DNA of 64,000 nucleotides, from positions 9,908,333 through 9,972,332 of the forward strand of contig CM077831.1 in the NCBI GenBank assembly GCA_039720395.1, in the 5' to 3' direction. Positions 36,001 through 46,618 of this stretch are shown piece by piece; position 1 is the stretch's first letter, and each line of letters begins with the position of its first letter. The position numbers and the translations under genes are program-made. Under the pieces are notes generated by a model, which did not search any database, was not told where the DNA came from, and worked only from the letters and a program-made list of their open reading frames with translations. This DNA comes from Liquidambar formosana (taxonomy: Eukaryota; Streptophyta; Magnoliopsida; Saxifragales; Altingiaceae).

Positions 36001-38123
36001 CAATTGAGGAATATATTTGGTTTAGGTAAACGAGATGCAGAAACCATTATGTTGGATGTTACCTCGAAGGTATATCGTAAACGACTTGCACATGCTGTTT
36101 CTAGTGGTGATTTAGAAGCTGCAGATAGCAAAGCAGCCCACCTTCAAAATATCTGTGATGAGTTGCACTTTGATCCGCAAAAGGCCAGTGAGATCCATGA
36201 AGGTAATATATAGTGTAATACTCATCCTCTGCATTACATTGTGATATCTATTGCATGAACCAGTAGACAATTTTCTGTCATTTGGGAAAATTTTTTTGTT
36301 TGTGGTTTTGGTTTTGGTTTTGGGTGATTATCTATCACACATTTAGTCATACCTTACGCTGTTTTAAGTGCTAAATAGGCAATTTTTTTTCTTCTTTGCA
36401 CTATTAGTTATTTCATAGCCTACCAAGTAGATTCAATTATTTTATTGTGAATCTGAGGTGCACCATGTTTGTAAGATGGAGCAGCAAAATAAGAAATAAG
36501 GATTTTATGTTGTGTTTCCTGACATTCTCTGCAAATTGCAAATATTTATGTGCCGTGGAGTCTGATATGTTCACTTCATTTAAAGAAATTTACGGGCACA
36601 AGCTCCAGTAATGTATAACTAGAGGAGAGCTGAACGATGAGGATGTTGCTGCTTTGCTGCGGTTACGAGTGATGCTATGTATACCTCAGCAAACTGTGGA
36701 AGCTGCTCATGCAGATATTTGCGGCAGTTTGTTTGAAAAGGTAATTAGGGTCTTCTGTTATTCACCATATAAGATTCCAGGTTGTCATATTACAGTGGTA
36801 ATTCCATATCCCCTCTAATGGTTTTGTTTGTATGCCTTTTACTTATGTATACAAGTATTATTCAGGCCAAAAGTTTCTCTCCTCTTATGTGGCGCCTATG
36901 TGGCTGTCTCTATCTCTTTTATAATTTTAAAAAAGACAGGTCAACAGCCCATATAACTTTTATAAGATACCCAAACTTCTCTCTTTTTATCTATATCTCT
37001 TATAATTTCAAGAGACCCAAACCTGGTTCATGTATATTCCTTGTGTACTTGGGCTTTGCCCTTTCTTTAATACATAAATTTACTTCATCAATTTTTTTTT
37101 TAAGAGACCCAAACTTAAAAAACTCTTCATTTTAACCATATCTATTATAATTTTTGGAGACCCAAGCTTAAAAAACTCTCATAATGATTATCATTAAAAA
37201 AATTCTATAGTCGCTATTTTTTAAATTTAAATTTAAATTTATATCATTTCTTATAATTTTTCTTATATTTTAGTCTTTTTTTTTTTTTTTACATGGGTTC
37301 ACGGCTAGTTTTCTAGTAATTTCACATGCCATTTAGATAGACTTTGAGTTGGTGGAATTAACCTGCTGTGCTGAGATGATGTTGTAAGTGGTAAGGGTTT
37401 GTCCTTCCCTTACTAGAATGATTGGGTGGCAATAGGTTGATGGATATAAAAGATTAGGTAATTGGTCAGGCATATACTTTGATACCACGGTTTGTCAGTA
37501 TGCTAAGCATGAAGGCAAAGCCACAATATTCTATTTTTGTGGAGGCCAAGATTGAGTAATGGGGTTTTGCAGAAGATGTCGAGGAAAGTTATCGTCAGTC
37601 GGTGGAAAGAAAAATGGTCATTTGGTAATGATGCCCGTAAATCTGTAATGGTGTCACTTTGGGACTGAGTTGTGTACAAGTCAATCAGGATCTGGATTGC
37701 TTGAAAACATTTTGCTTCTTGCATATATGGCCCATTAGAAGGGTTATAAAATAGAGTAACCCATCTAGAGGAAGTCGATTAATTTACTCATAAAACAGCT
37801 TGGAATCTGAACCACATGGCAGTTTGGACTCTTGAACATGGAAATTAGCTAGTTTATTGGTTTTAACCATTCTTATTTAATTTTTATATGTAACTATATT
37901 TGCAGACCTGTTTATAAATTACCTAGTTGTCAATTTCAGGTTGTGAAGGATGCAATTGCTTCTGGAGTCGATGGATATGATGCTGATGTCAAGCAATCTG
38001 TTAGAAAGGCTGCACATGGCTTGCGCTTAACAAGGGAGGCTGCTATGTCTATTGCTAGCAAGGCAGTAAGTATTCACTCCCAGCACTGTTTTGAATAATT
38101 GTTCAGGAATTAATGTGTGTGTG

Positions 38124-38167
<44 letters not shown>

Positions 38168-39514
38168 GATATGGATCAGGATCAGGGATCTTCATTTTTG
38201 CACCTCATACGATATGTCAAATAGTGAGTGGAGCTTGTCCATGTCAGCTTTTTGGATTATCATTAGATCTTGTGAATCCAATGGCTTAAGAATGAACATT
38301 TTTCAGGTGCACCTGATATTAACTAATATCAGGTGCACTCCAAAACTCTCCCTAATGATTTATTTTTTGTGAATCCAACCGTTAGATTAGATAGCCTTTT
38401 CATGTAGGCGTTCCATGCTGAAAATCAAGTTGATATGAGATTGATTGCTATTTGATCCAAAACATGTATTTTCTAATCAATAACAATCGCTCATTTATGG
38501 ACATTTTGAAAGAAACAACTCTTAATCTTGGATTGACTTGATTTTTTGTATGCATGACCAACATATGAATCAAATTTAATCCAGTGGTTGGTTTGGCCAA
38601 ATATGAGTCGCATGTAAGAGTTTTGGAGTGCACTTGATGCAAAATTGCATCAGGTGCACCTGACGATACAAGGACTGTGAGGATCTAGGGACATAAAAAT
38701 TTATACAAATTTTGACACAAATTATAAGCCATTGCTTTGAGAGAGATCTAGGGGTGGAGATCAATGCTGATGTGGACTCTACTCAAGTAAAAGCTGAGCT
38801 GGCACTGACATGGCGTAATTATATATATATAAATTTTTTTAAAAAATAAAATAAAATAAATAAAAACCCAAAACTATTCATCTTCTCTGAAACAAGAATG
38901 CTGTTTTAGAGCTGATGAGGAAGGCAGCTGGACAACGATGACATGATGGTAGTAGCGGGGACAACGGAATGGCGGTTGGATTCCGGCCCTCTACCCTCTC
39001 ATCTCTTCTCTCTCCATGCCCTCCCACTTTTCTTTCATCTCTCTTCTCCCCATTGGGCATGGATTCTGATCTAAGTTGCAGCAGTTGTCTTCCTCGACGA
39101 GTATTTTTTTTTTTTTTTTAGTCAGTCTGAATATGGCGAGCAGTGAATCAAGCTCCAACCACCCCCTTGAGGCTGTTGTGAAGGCACTAATGCCGTTATC
39201 GAAAGACAATCCGGTGACCTTTGTCGTTGGAAACTAGCCATCGTTAGTGTTGGCCTTCTGTCACCATCGCTGCCGCTAGCCACCACCTGCCACTACTGTT
39301 GTCCAGTTTACCTCTAGGTTGTAGCAGAGAGAAAAGAGAGATTGGTTTTGATTTTTTTATAAAATAATAATTGTACTACATCAGTGCCATGTCATTTGTA
39401 GTTTAAGTGATGTCAATGTCAGCGTTGTTCTTGACCCTTGGATGTGTTCTAATCTAATGGCCTATGATTTGTGTCAAAGCTTGTGTAAAGTTTTGTGTAC
39501 CTTAATCCTAATCC

Positions 39515-39545
<31 letters not shown>

Positions 39546-42500
39546 TTTCTGTGTCGGAAGTGTCAGTTTGTCTCTTTGTTTGAACTTTGAAGGGGTTTCT
39601 CATTAGTCATAAATGAGCAATTTTGGTTGGCTGAGGTCTTATTGATCTCAGTTTGAGGTGTAGAAACTTGACCTGATCTTGTTGTCCAGCTTAAAGCTTA
39701 GAAGTAGGAACCTTCTATCAAGGGTGCCGCTCCCGTTTCAGAACCATGGTTCTGCGCTCCCAAGTTAGAACCTTGTAAGAACCTCGATTCTATCTCTCTC
39801 GAGAATCTCGACTCTAAGTAAGACAGAATCTTTCTTGTGATGGAGTGGAGAAGGCATGACCCCTCCACCCCAAAACTAAACTCTTTTCAACTTTAAGCAA
39901 AATGAAAAATGTTTTTAATAATAATAGGATTTCTATTAAATCATATCAAATTAATGCTTAGTTTACTCAATTCTTTTCCTCAAGAAAAGAAAAACAAAAA
40001 AAGGTAAAACTGTAAAAGCATGCTCTCTCTTTCTCTACATTAGCGTGGCTTCTCAAAAGAACACTTTTTTACACATTTTTCTAGAATTTCATCCTACAAA
40101 ATATCATTTTGAGGTAACTATACATATATATTTTCCATAGACACTTCCTACACGCCCCAAACCTTTGACTCTTCTATGTTCCCCCGCTTCCCTGCCCCCG
40201 CTACTGCTCCCGCCCCAATCCCCGCCCTCGCCCTTGTTTCATGTTTCTATGGCTTAAAGCCTTGAGCCCAAACTTGGCTCCTTTATGTCAAGCTTCAGAA
40301 TTTTTGGACTTGCCCTATTGAATAGTCCACCATTATCCTCATAAATATTACAGGGGAGTAACTGAAGATTGCTAAGATAGCAAACTTAGTTTGGGTGCAT
40401 GTGCCCAGGGGATTAGAGGGGATTAGCTGGGTGTGTAAGCATCTTGATGAACCTCCTAATATCCAAAAAAAAAAAAAAAAAAAAAATGTAGAGAGAGAGA
40501 GAGAGAGAGAAAGTAAAAAAGACTCCAAAATTGGGGCCCCGTTTGGATAAGCTTCTATTGGATAAGCTTCTACTTCAGGTTGTTTAGTTTCAAAAGTGAT
40601 AAAAATGAAAGTTGAGTGCAAAAAATTTTGGAAGTTACTTTTAAAAGTTGAGGAAGAAGAAATTCATGCTACCTCAATTTCAAACGTAACTATCAAAATT
40701 TTGCATTATAAAAACTATAAAAAGTTCTCATTACTTTCCTTTTAAAAGTAAAAAACAGGAAGTAGAAACTTATCCAAATGGACCCTTAGGTTTGGCACTG
40801 AACCTTTTTTTTTTTTTTTTGGTTAGTATGCTCGTTAACCCACAACAAATAGATATGTTCTATTTTTGGCTAGTTATTGAACCAACTGTGAAGTTTTTCT
40901 TCTTTTCTTAACCAAGAAATGAGGAAAGAGAGATTAGTTCGGCAGAGATGTAATGTATATTTTTCTTCTTCTTTTTCATTTTCTGGGGTAGTGCCTTGCA
41001 GGCTAATTTGTCATTTGGATTTGGTGGAAGCTCCTTCACCCAACGAGTGATATTTTTTGTCCTTTGTATATACTTTCTTTATTTTTAAAAATTTGTATTA
41101 TCATAAAACATTACATGCATCATGGCATACAAAGCTTGAAATCATTTTAATCACTTGATGCTAATGATTGGTCTTAATAATTAACTGGGAACTATTGAGT
41201 CAGTTTGATTTTTGGTTCATTGTTTGTTTGTTTGTTTCATTTTCTGAGACTGGAAATCACATGAATTGGTGAATGGTAAAAGCTGATCATAGATCTGGTG
41301 GGAGGCTAAGGACTTCTCCACTAGCCTTAAAATATTTGATTCCTTGTGAGAAATATTCAGGATGCCAAAGATAAATTGATATCCAGAGTGAACATGTTTA
41401 TTGAAATGATTTCTGTTATTTATGCAGGTCCGGAAAATTTTCATGAACTACATAAAACGATCACGGGCAGTTGGGAACCGTATCGAGGCTGCAAAAGAAC
41501 TTAAGAAGATGATCGCGTTTAACACGTTGGTTGTGACCGAATTGGTAGCAGACATAAAAGGAGAATCATCTGATACAAAGCCAGAAGAGCCTATCAAGGA
41601 GGAAGAAAAACAAATTGAAGAGGCTGAGGATGAGGAAGAGGAATGGGAGTCCCTTCAGACACTCCAAAAAATAAAACCCAGCGAGGAACTTGCTGCAAAG
41701 TTGGGAAAGCCAGGCCAGACAGAGATAACTCTCAAGGATGACCTCACGGAAAGAGATAGAACTGACCTTTACAAGACGTACTTGCTGTTTTGTTTAACTG
41801 GAGAAGTCACCAGGATTCCATTTGGTGCTCAAATCACCACAAAGAAGGATGATTCAGAGTATCTTTTGCTAAACCAACTTGGTGGGATCCTAGGTTTGAC
41901 TGGTAAAGAGATTGTGGAAGTCCATAGGAGCTTAGCTGAGCAAGCTTTCAGGAAACAAGCTGAGGTGATTTTAGCTGATGGACAATTGACAAAAGCCAGG
42001 ATGGAGCAGCTCAATGAGGTGCAAAAGCAAGTTGGCCTACCCCGAGTATGCACAAAAGGTAATTAAGAGCATTACTAGTACAAAAATGGCAGCTGCGATT
42101 GAAACTGCTGTCAGTCAGGGGAGGCTCAGTATAAAGCAGATAAGAGAACTTAAGGAAGCGAATGTCAATTTTCACAGTATGATACCTGAAAGCCTTCGAG
42201 AGAACCTCTTCAAAAAAACTGTGGATCAAATTTTCTCGTCGGGCACTGGGGAGTTTGAGGAGGAGGAAGTGTATCATAAAATCCCATTAGATCTCTATAT
42301 TAATGCTGAGAAGGCTAAAGGGGTTGTTCAGGATCTAGCACGAAGTAGACTATCAAACTCGCTGATTCAGGCTGTGGCACTATTAAGGCAGAGAAACCGG
42401 CCAGGAGTGGTATGGATTCTATAAGAAGTCATTGTTATAGCTTCTTGTTAGATTAAGCTCTAGTGTAAATGCAGTGCATTGGAGTTGCAAGTATAGATAA

Positions 42501-42776
42501 TTAGGGCTGAATACTTTCCATTTGCTCTTGCAGGTTTCCTCGCTTAATGACTTGCTAGCCTGTGACAAGGCTGTACCATCAGAACCGTTATCGTGGGAGG
42601 TGACAGAGGAGCTTGCTGATCTGTTTGCTATATACCTGAAGAGTGACCCAGCACCTGAAAAACTTTCCCGCTTGCAGTATCTTTTGGGCATAAGTGATTC
42701 AACGGCAGCTGCTCTTCGAGAGATGGGGGATAGAGGACTGCCAATTGGAGCAGAGGAGCAAGAGTTTGTATTCTAA
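27657..42776 (+). CDS. TIC110: TIC110, chloroplast inner envelope translocon protein (15 exons; two apparent lesions)
   Basis: TIC110 spans the chloroplast inner membrane and scaffolds preprotein import and chaperones in the stroma. Exons read from splice sites and phase: 27657-28183, 28722-28781, 29305-29428, 29550-29618, 29734-29832, 30134-30200, 31976-32040, 32130-32224, 32496-32623, 32722-32822, 35986-36202, 36586-36740, 37940-38065, 41428-42409, 42534-42776; all GT-AG. They add up to about 1019 residues, normal for the family. Residues 1-55 are a Ser/Arg-rich transit peptide; two hydrophobic segments (about 95-112 and 118-140) precede a Cys motif (CVAGCDDPC); the rest is the helical stromal domain ending GAEEQEFVF. 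Lesions: TAA at 36609-36611 in exon 12, and a frame break at the CCCC run 42040-42043 in exon 14 (exon length 982, two short of a multiple of three). All other exons are intact and well conserved, so this is either a recent pseudogene, a rescued gene, or base errors. Introns 10 and 13 hold MITEs. Confidence 0.93.
33944..34275. mobile_element. hAT-type MITE in TIC110 intron 10
   Basis: 332 bp between perfect GTTTAACC copies (33936-33943 and 34276-34283). Ends are AGAAGCACGGACAC (left) and, reversed, AGGAAGCACGGACAC (right), with further CGGACAC-type motifs inside. No coding capacity. The 8-bp duplication fits hAT. Flanking sequence is itself a short direct duplication (TAGATCTATGATGTTTAACC and TAGATCTATGATGTTCAACC). 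Confidence 0.85.
35955..35985 (+). other. Long (CT)n polypyrimidine tract at TIC110 exon 11 acceptor
   Basis: A (CT)n run followed by TTTTTGTAG leads directly into exon 11. It serves as the 3' splice-site pyrimidine tract and is a length-variable microsatellite. Confidence 0.7.
38113..38167. repeat. (TG)n microsatellite in TIC110 intron 13
   Basis: About 27 TG dinucleotides with one TGC interruption near 38130, starting about 50 bp after the exon 13 donor. Confidence 0.95.
38303..38663. mobile_element. Foldback MITE in TIC110 intron 13
   Basis: Ends TCAGGTGCACCTGAT and, reversed, TCAGGTGCACCTGATGC; both continue to GTGCACTCCAAAACTCT and pair loosely through to the middle (AATCAAGTTGATATGAGATT against a matching reverse text near 38520-38540). 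No target duplication could be fixed. Confidence 0.75.
38680..39516. mobile_element. Long-TIR element (Mutator-like, non-autonomous) in TIC110 intron 13
   Basis: The first 130 bp or so (AGGATCTAGGGACATAAAAA, GACACAAATTATAAGCCATT, CTGATGTGGACT) reappear in reverse complement at about 39385-39516 (AATGGCCTATGATTTGTGTC, GTACCTTAATCCTAATCCTA). The interior is GC-richer with CT-rich text at 38990-39060 and no clear gene. Long inverted termini suggest a MULE-type element; target duplication not identified. Confidence 0.6.
40533..40785. mobile_element. MITE in TIC110 intron 13
   Basis: Left end GGGGCCCCGTTTGGATAAG and right end CTTATCCAAATGGACCC are inverted repeats. Inner arms also pair (CTTCTACTTCAGG with GGAAGTAGAAAC). 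The GGGCC(N)GTTTGG end is a common plant MITE signature. No duplication fixed. Confidence 0.7.
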
Positions 42777-42975
42777 CTTTTATAGGAAGATAGATGTGTC
42801 AGCCCAGGGTTAATGTGCCCACCTAGTCGGGTCATTTTTGTTTGCCCGTTTTCAAAATGAAAATCCATATTATGATTATAGGAGACAATTTTTCAATGAG
42901 ACATGAGATTCTGAATGCTGTGGAATGATGAAAGCACGAAATAATAGTACTGAATATCTTTTACAGAAAAATCTG

Positions 42976-43465
42976 TGTCCAACGTAATGTTACTTTTTTC
43001 TTGTCTGTCTGAATGCTTATTCTCTTTCATTGAGGATGTTCTTTGGTTTTCCCGCATGATCAGGTTGACATTTAGCTACATATGTACAGATTTATTTTTT
43101 TCGACTAAACCCCGGATGTAACCTGATTAAAAGTAGGTTAATTAGGTTCAACATACCTGGGCCTGAAACAGACTATCAACCTCAAACCTGCCTGATTAGT
43201 CCTTTGTGTAAGCAATTTATTTTTCCAAACTTTCTACATAATATTTCATGTATTTGTTAATAGGGTTCTTGCATGTGGGGATTTTACTTTGTGTCTTAGT
43301 CATTAGGACTTGTGATAAATGGAGTCCTAAATAAATTTGAAAACTTAGGCGTAGTAGTCATCACTCAACGTACTGCATTTTTGTATTGTACTTATTCTGG
43401 AATTATATGTTTTTACAATATAGGGAGGTTGTTAGCCCCTCTATCCTGAAAACATGTAGTAGAAA
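42976..43465 (+). repeat. Local duplicated segment, copy 1
   Basis: Starts with AACGTAATG near the TIC110 3' flank and runs through TGTCTGAATGCTTATTCTC, GGTTCAACATACCTGGGCC and GGGAGGTTGTTAGCC to AACATGTA. Copies 2 (45703-46618) and 3 (53972-54886) contain the same text. This copy is the shortest and ends at the phospholipase fragment. Confidence 0.85.
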
Positions 43466-43494
43466 GATTAAGCTTACTCCAAACATTTTTGTAT

Positions 43495-43882
43495 GGTCAC
43501 TCATTCGAAGCAATCTATGAGCAGCAGGTGTTTAGCGTGTCATGGAGTGAATCGTCATATTTATCTTCTAATAAGATTAAGCTTAATCCCACGATGGAGG
43601 GGTTTGCCCAGCAAGCGGAAAGCACACAAAAGGCGCTTTTTTGAGACTATGATGAATGGGTTTAAACCCGAAGCAGTACCCATATACAAGGAGCTGGTAT
43701 CTGAATTTGAGTAACTCTTTTCATTTAAAAATGAAAAATAGAAAAATAGGAGCTGGTATCTGAATTTGCGGTGTGCCACCGATGGTTTGAGTCTGGTGTG
43801 ATCCATTTTCAACATTTTTTTTTATCTTTTCAACTTCATTGATCGGTAATAATCTGCTTGAATCAATTAAACTAAGAGGATG
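43495..43882 (+). pseudogene. Fragment of the non-specific phospholipase C gene
   Basis: Matches the intact gene at 56685-57257: GGTCACTCATTCGAAGCAAT, then AGCAAGCGGAAAGCACAC, GAATGGGTTTAAACCCGAAG and into intron 1 (TCTGGTGTGATCCATTTTCA). Compared with that gene, about 250 bp (the rest of exon 1 and the donor) are missing at about 43793, GAGCTGGTATCTGAATTT is duplicated around a 38-bp insert (43690-43768), the serine run is shortened and stops are present. It has no start and no downstream exons, so it is a dead partial duplicate. Confidence 0.93.
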
Positions 43883-44443
43883 AATTCACCACCTATCATG
43901 CAAATTAGAAGTTTGGTTATTGAATTCTTTTTCTGATCTACAAGTTCTTGGAAGGTGTAACAAACAGGGCAAAACTAGTTTGAGCAGATTTTTGTGAGGT
44001 TATTATAATAATTCCTTCTAAGAAAATTTTCTTACTTGCAAAGCCACTGTATCTCGAAATTCAATTAACTAATGAGCCAGTTGCCCAGTTGGCATAAAGG
44101 TGGTATTGGTTTCCGCACCAAATAATAGACTCGACCCACCAACACTTACCAACTAGCTTGGACCTTGCAACATTGATTACTCACTTTGATAAACACACAA
44201 CCAAACACCATCTGTTTATTCAACAAACCATTATCTCCAATTCTCCATTGCAAGAAAAGCTAAAGTGTAAAGATACAGAAAAGAGAAGATAAGAAGTAGA
44301 CACATCAACCCCCCACCTCCTCTGCTTTGCTTCCCTTTCTGTCCATCAATCCAAGTTTCCTTTATTTTTTTTTTTTTTGGTTTTCTTTTATTCGATTGAT
44401 CTACCTTTTTCTATTACTCCTTGCCTACCTCTCTCTCTCCCCC

Positions 44444-44474
<31 letters not shown>

Positions 44475-44585
44475 CCCTTAATTTTGAAGCAAAGTGACCC
44501 AGCATAAATTGAGGGAAAGTAGACATATACAGGCTGTTGCAAGTTTTAGTGGTCATTAAAATTGACTGGGGTGGGGTGGGCATAT
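43883..44585. other. Intergenic region upstream of the ATL gene
   Basis: Contains a short tRNA-like text (CCCAGTTGGCATAAAGG near 44085) too weak to call, then the ATL 5' region with CT-rich leader and a (C)n(CT)n microsatellite at 44429-44475. No clear TATA box. Confidence 0.4.
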
Positions 44586-45494
44586 ATGGGTTCTGCAAGC
44601 AATAACCCAAGTAATCCTTGGGCGCCCTATGGCAATTACAATGACTGCTCTCAAGGAATTTGCAGCATCTATTGCCCGCAGTGGTGTTACATGATCTTCC
44701 CCCCACCCCCTCCTTTAGGGCTTTCAGACGACAGTTCCGGCCCTGACTTCTCCCCTCTCATAATAGCGGTCATTGGCATCTTGGCCAGCGCTTTCCTTCT
44801 GGTAAGCTACTACACCATCGTGTCAAAATATTGTAGGAGAAGAGGATCAGATCATGATAACCGCATGAGCGCGGAAATGGATGAGACTCAAATGAATCGT
44901 GAGGCGTGGCAAGTTGCTCCCACCGGATTAGACGATGCACTTATCAGGTCCATTGCAGTTTGCAAGTACAAGAAAGGAGAGCTCGAGGGGTTGGTTGAAG
45001 GCACGGATTGCTCGGTTTGTCTCAACGAGTTTCAAGAAGACGAAAGCCTACGGCTACTGCCGAAGTGCAATCATGCCTTTCATCTCCCCTGTATAGACAC
45101 GTGGTTGAAATCTAACTCGAGTTGTCCTTTATGCCGCTCCAACATCATCGCATCTATCAATCCTAATCCTTTGCCTTTGGCTTTGCCATTGCCAGCGGCG
45201 GCGCCGGCCCATCAGTTACCTGCACAAGGTAGGCCTAATAATAGTACTAACATATCTTCACTTGATCAATACCAACGTCATCCTCCGAACAATATTAGTG
45301 TTGTAGTGGTCCTCCATGACTTAGAAACTAGTGGTGTTCCCTTTCAACAAGAGCCTGTTGTTAGCCTTGTCAGTGATGGCGTTATCCCCAAGACCCCCAT
45401 TCAAGCATCTCTCGGATATGGGGAGGATTCAGAGGGAAGAGACATTAACGCAATTGAAATTAGACAGGAACGAGTTCAATCATCATCAGTTTAG
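44586..45494 (+). CDS. ATL: RING-H2 finger E3 ubiquitin ligase, ATL51/ATL52-like (single exon)
   Basis: Membrane-anchored ubiquitin ligase of the plant ATL family. The start is set at the second ATG (MGSASNNPSNPWAPY), where relatives begin; 44562 would add eight residues. The N-terminal DCSQGICSIYCPQWCY Cys motif followed by a poly-Pro stretch is characteristic of the ATL51/52 group. One transmembrane helix (about residues 57-79), then the GLD motif (GLDDALIRSI, 113-123), then a complete RING-H2 domain (Cys142, Cys145, Cys161, His163, His166, Cys169, Cys180, Cys183, with Pro before the last Cys as usual). Single-exon structure is normal for ATLs. The frame closes at residue 302, but the next frame immediately continues with FRRSVSLDSS and VSIADIL, a conserved ATL tail, so a one-base frame break near 45470-45490 probably shortens the C-terminus. 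The catalytic part is untouched. Confidence 0.92.
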   Translation: MGSASNNPSNPWAPYGNYNDCSQGICSIYCPQWCYMIFPPPPPLGLSDDSSGPDFSPLIIAVIGILASAFLLVSYYTIVSKYCRRRGSDHDNRMSAEMDETQMNREAWQVAPTGLDDALIRSIAVCKYKKGELEGLVEGTDCSVCLNEFQEDESLRLLPKCNHAFHLPCIDTWLKSNSSCPLCRSNIIASINPNPLPLALPLPAAAPAHQLPAQGRPNNSTNISSLDQYQRHPPNNISVVVVLHDLETSGVPFQQEPVVSLVSDGVIPKTPIQASLGYGEDSEGRDINAIEIRQERVQSSSV

Positions 45495-45702
45495 GAGGTC
45501 AGTTTCTTTGGATTCTTCTTCACATCATCGGGGTGGCCATGTTTCTATCGCTGATATATTATGCAGTACTAGTAGCGAAGAAGACAACAATGGGTTTCAG
45601 GTGGACGATCGATCTTCAATTTTCGAGCAGAGAAAATGGTTAAGTCCAACGATGGTTTGCATTTGGTGGCAATGGAGAATCATATTATTCCAAATTGAAA
45701 AT
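45495..45702 (+). other. Out-of-frame ATL C-terminal tail and 3' UTR
   Basis: In the plus-1 frame, RRSVSLDSSSHHRGG and SIADILCSTSSEEDN follow directly on the ATL frame. This is the Ser-rich tail of ATL proteins, not an independent gene; it decays toward 45650. Confidence 0.7.
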
Positions 45703-46618
45703 AGTATTTGCTTTTTCGATCAATGTACAAAATTATTTATTTTTATTTTTATTTTTTGTAAATGACAATTAATGGCTCCAACAAGAAAAACGAGAACAAA
45801 AAGTCTTGAATATTCATTTGATAGAAAAGAGGAACTTGCAGTGGAAATTAATATTGTGTTTTTATATTGTTAATTAGCTGTAGTAGCTGAGAAGCCTCCC
45901 CAGGGTCTAGCCTTCAACTAAAAGTCTTTTAAGCGTGATACATAAACGAAAAATGAACCTGAATACCCATTTTACTTGTCAAACGTAATGGTACTTTTTT
46001 CTTCTGTGTCTGAATGTTTATTCTCTTTCATTGAGGATGTTCTTTCATTTTTCAGCATGATGAGCTTGACATTTAGCTACACATGTACAGATTTATCTTT
46101 TAATGTAACCTGAGGTTAATTAGGTTCAACATACCTAGGCCTGAAACCGACTATATATCAACCTCAAACCTGCCTAATTAGCCCTTCATTTAAGCAATTT
46201 ATTTTTCCAAACTTTCTATAATATTTCATGTATTTGTTAATAGGGTTCTTGCATGTGGCGGGGATTTGAATTTATGTGTCTTAGTCATTAGAACTTGCGA
46301 TAAATCGAGTACTGATTAAATTTGTATAGTACTTATTTTCGAATTATTTGTTTTTACAATATGGGGAGGTTGTTAGCCGCTCTATTATATCCTGGAAACA
46401 TGTACTGGACGGTAAGCCCAAAAAAATTAAGTTATAAGGGGCTCTAGAAGCGATGGGTTTCTCAGAAGAACTGATAGTATTATAGGTGTTGGCACGCCAA
46501 TTTTGCATTAATTAAGATCCTCTTGAAACAATCACATGCAATTCAAGAAAAAGCCCTTGATCGGGCATCTTGACGCCCAGTTTTAAAAAATCAACCGATA
46601 TTTGATTGGGCATCTTGT
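45703..46618 (+). repeat. Local duplicated segment, copy 2
   Basis: From TTGCTTTTTCGATCAATG to CAACCGATATTTGATTG it matches copy 3 (53972-54886) almost base for base, and its middle matches copy 1. It is the 3' flank of ATL, so copies 2 and 3 come from duplication of ATL downstream DNA. No gene inside. Confidence 0.9.

Noticed and set aside
38091..38372. 93-residue frame after TIC110 exon 13
   Set aside because: It starts in the intron and its first part is the translation of the (TG)n microsatellite.
42014..42424. Separate 136-residue gene
   Set aside because: It is the shifted frame of TIC110 exon 14 beyond the break at 42040.
44075..44170. Another tRNA/SINE-like element upstream of ATL
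   Set aside because: Only the A-box-like CCCAGTTGGCA text fits; the B-box is poor and no tail is seen.
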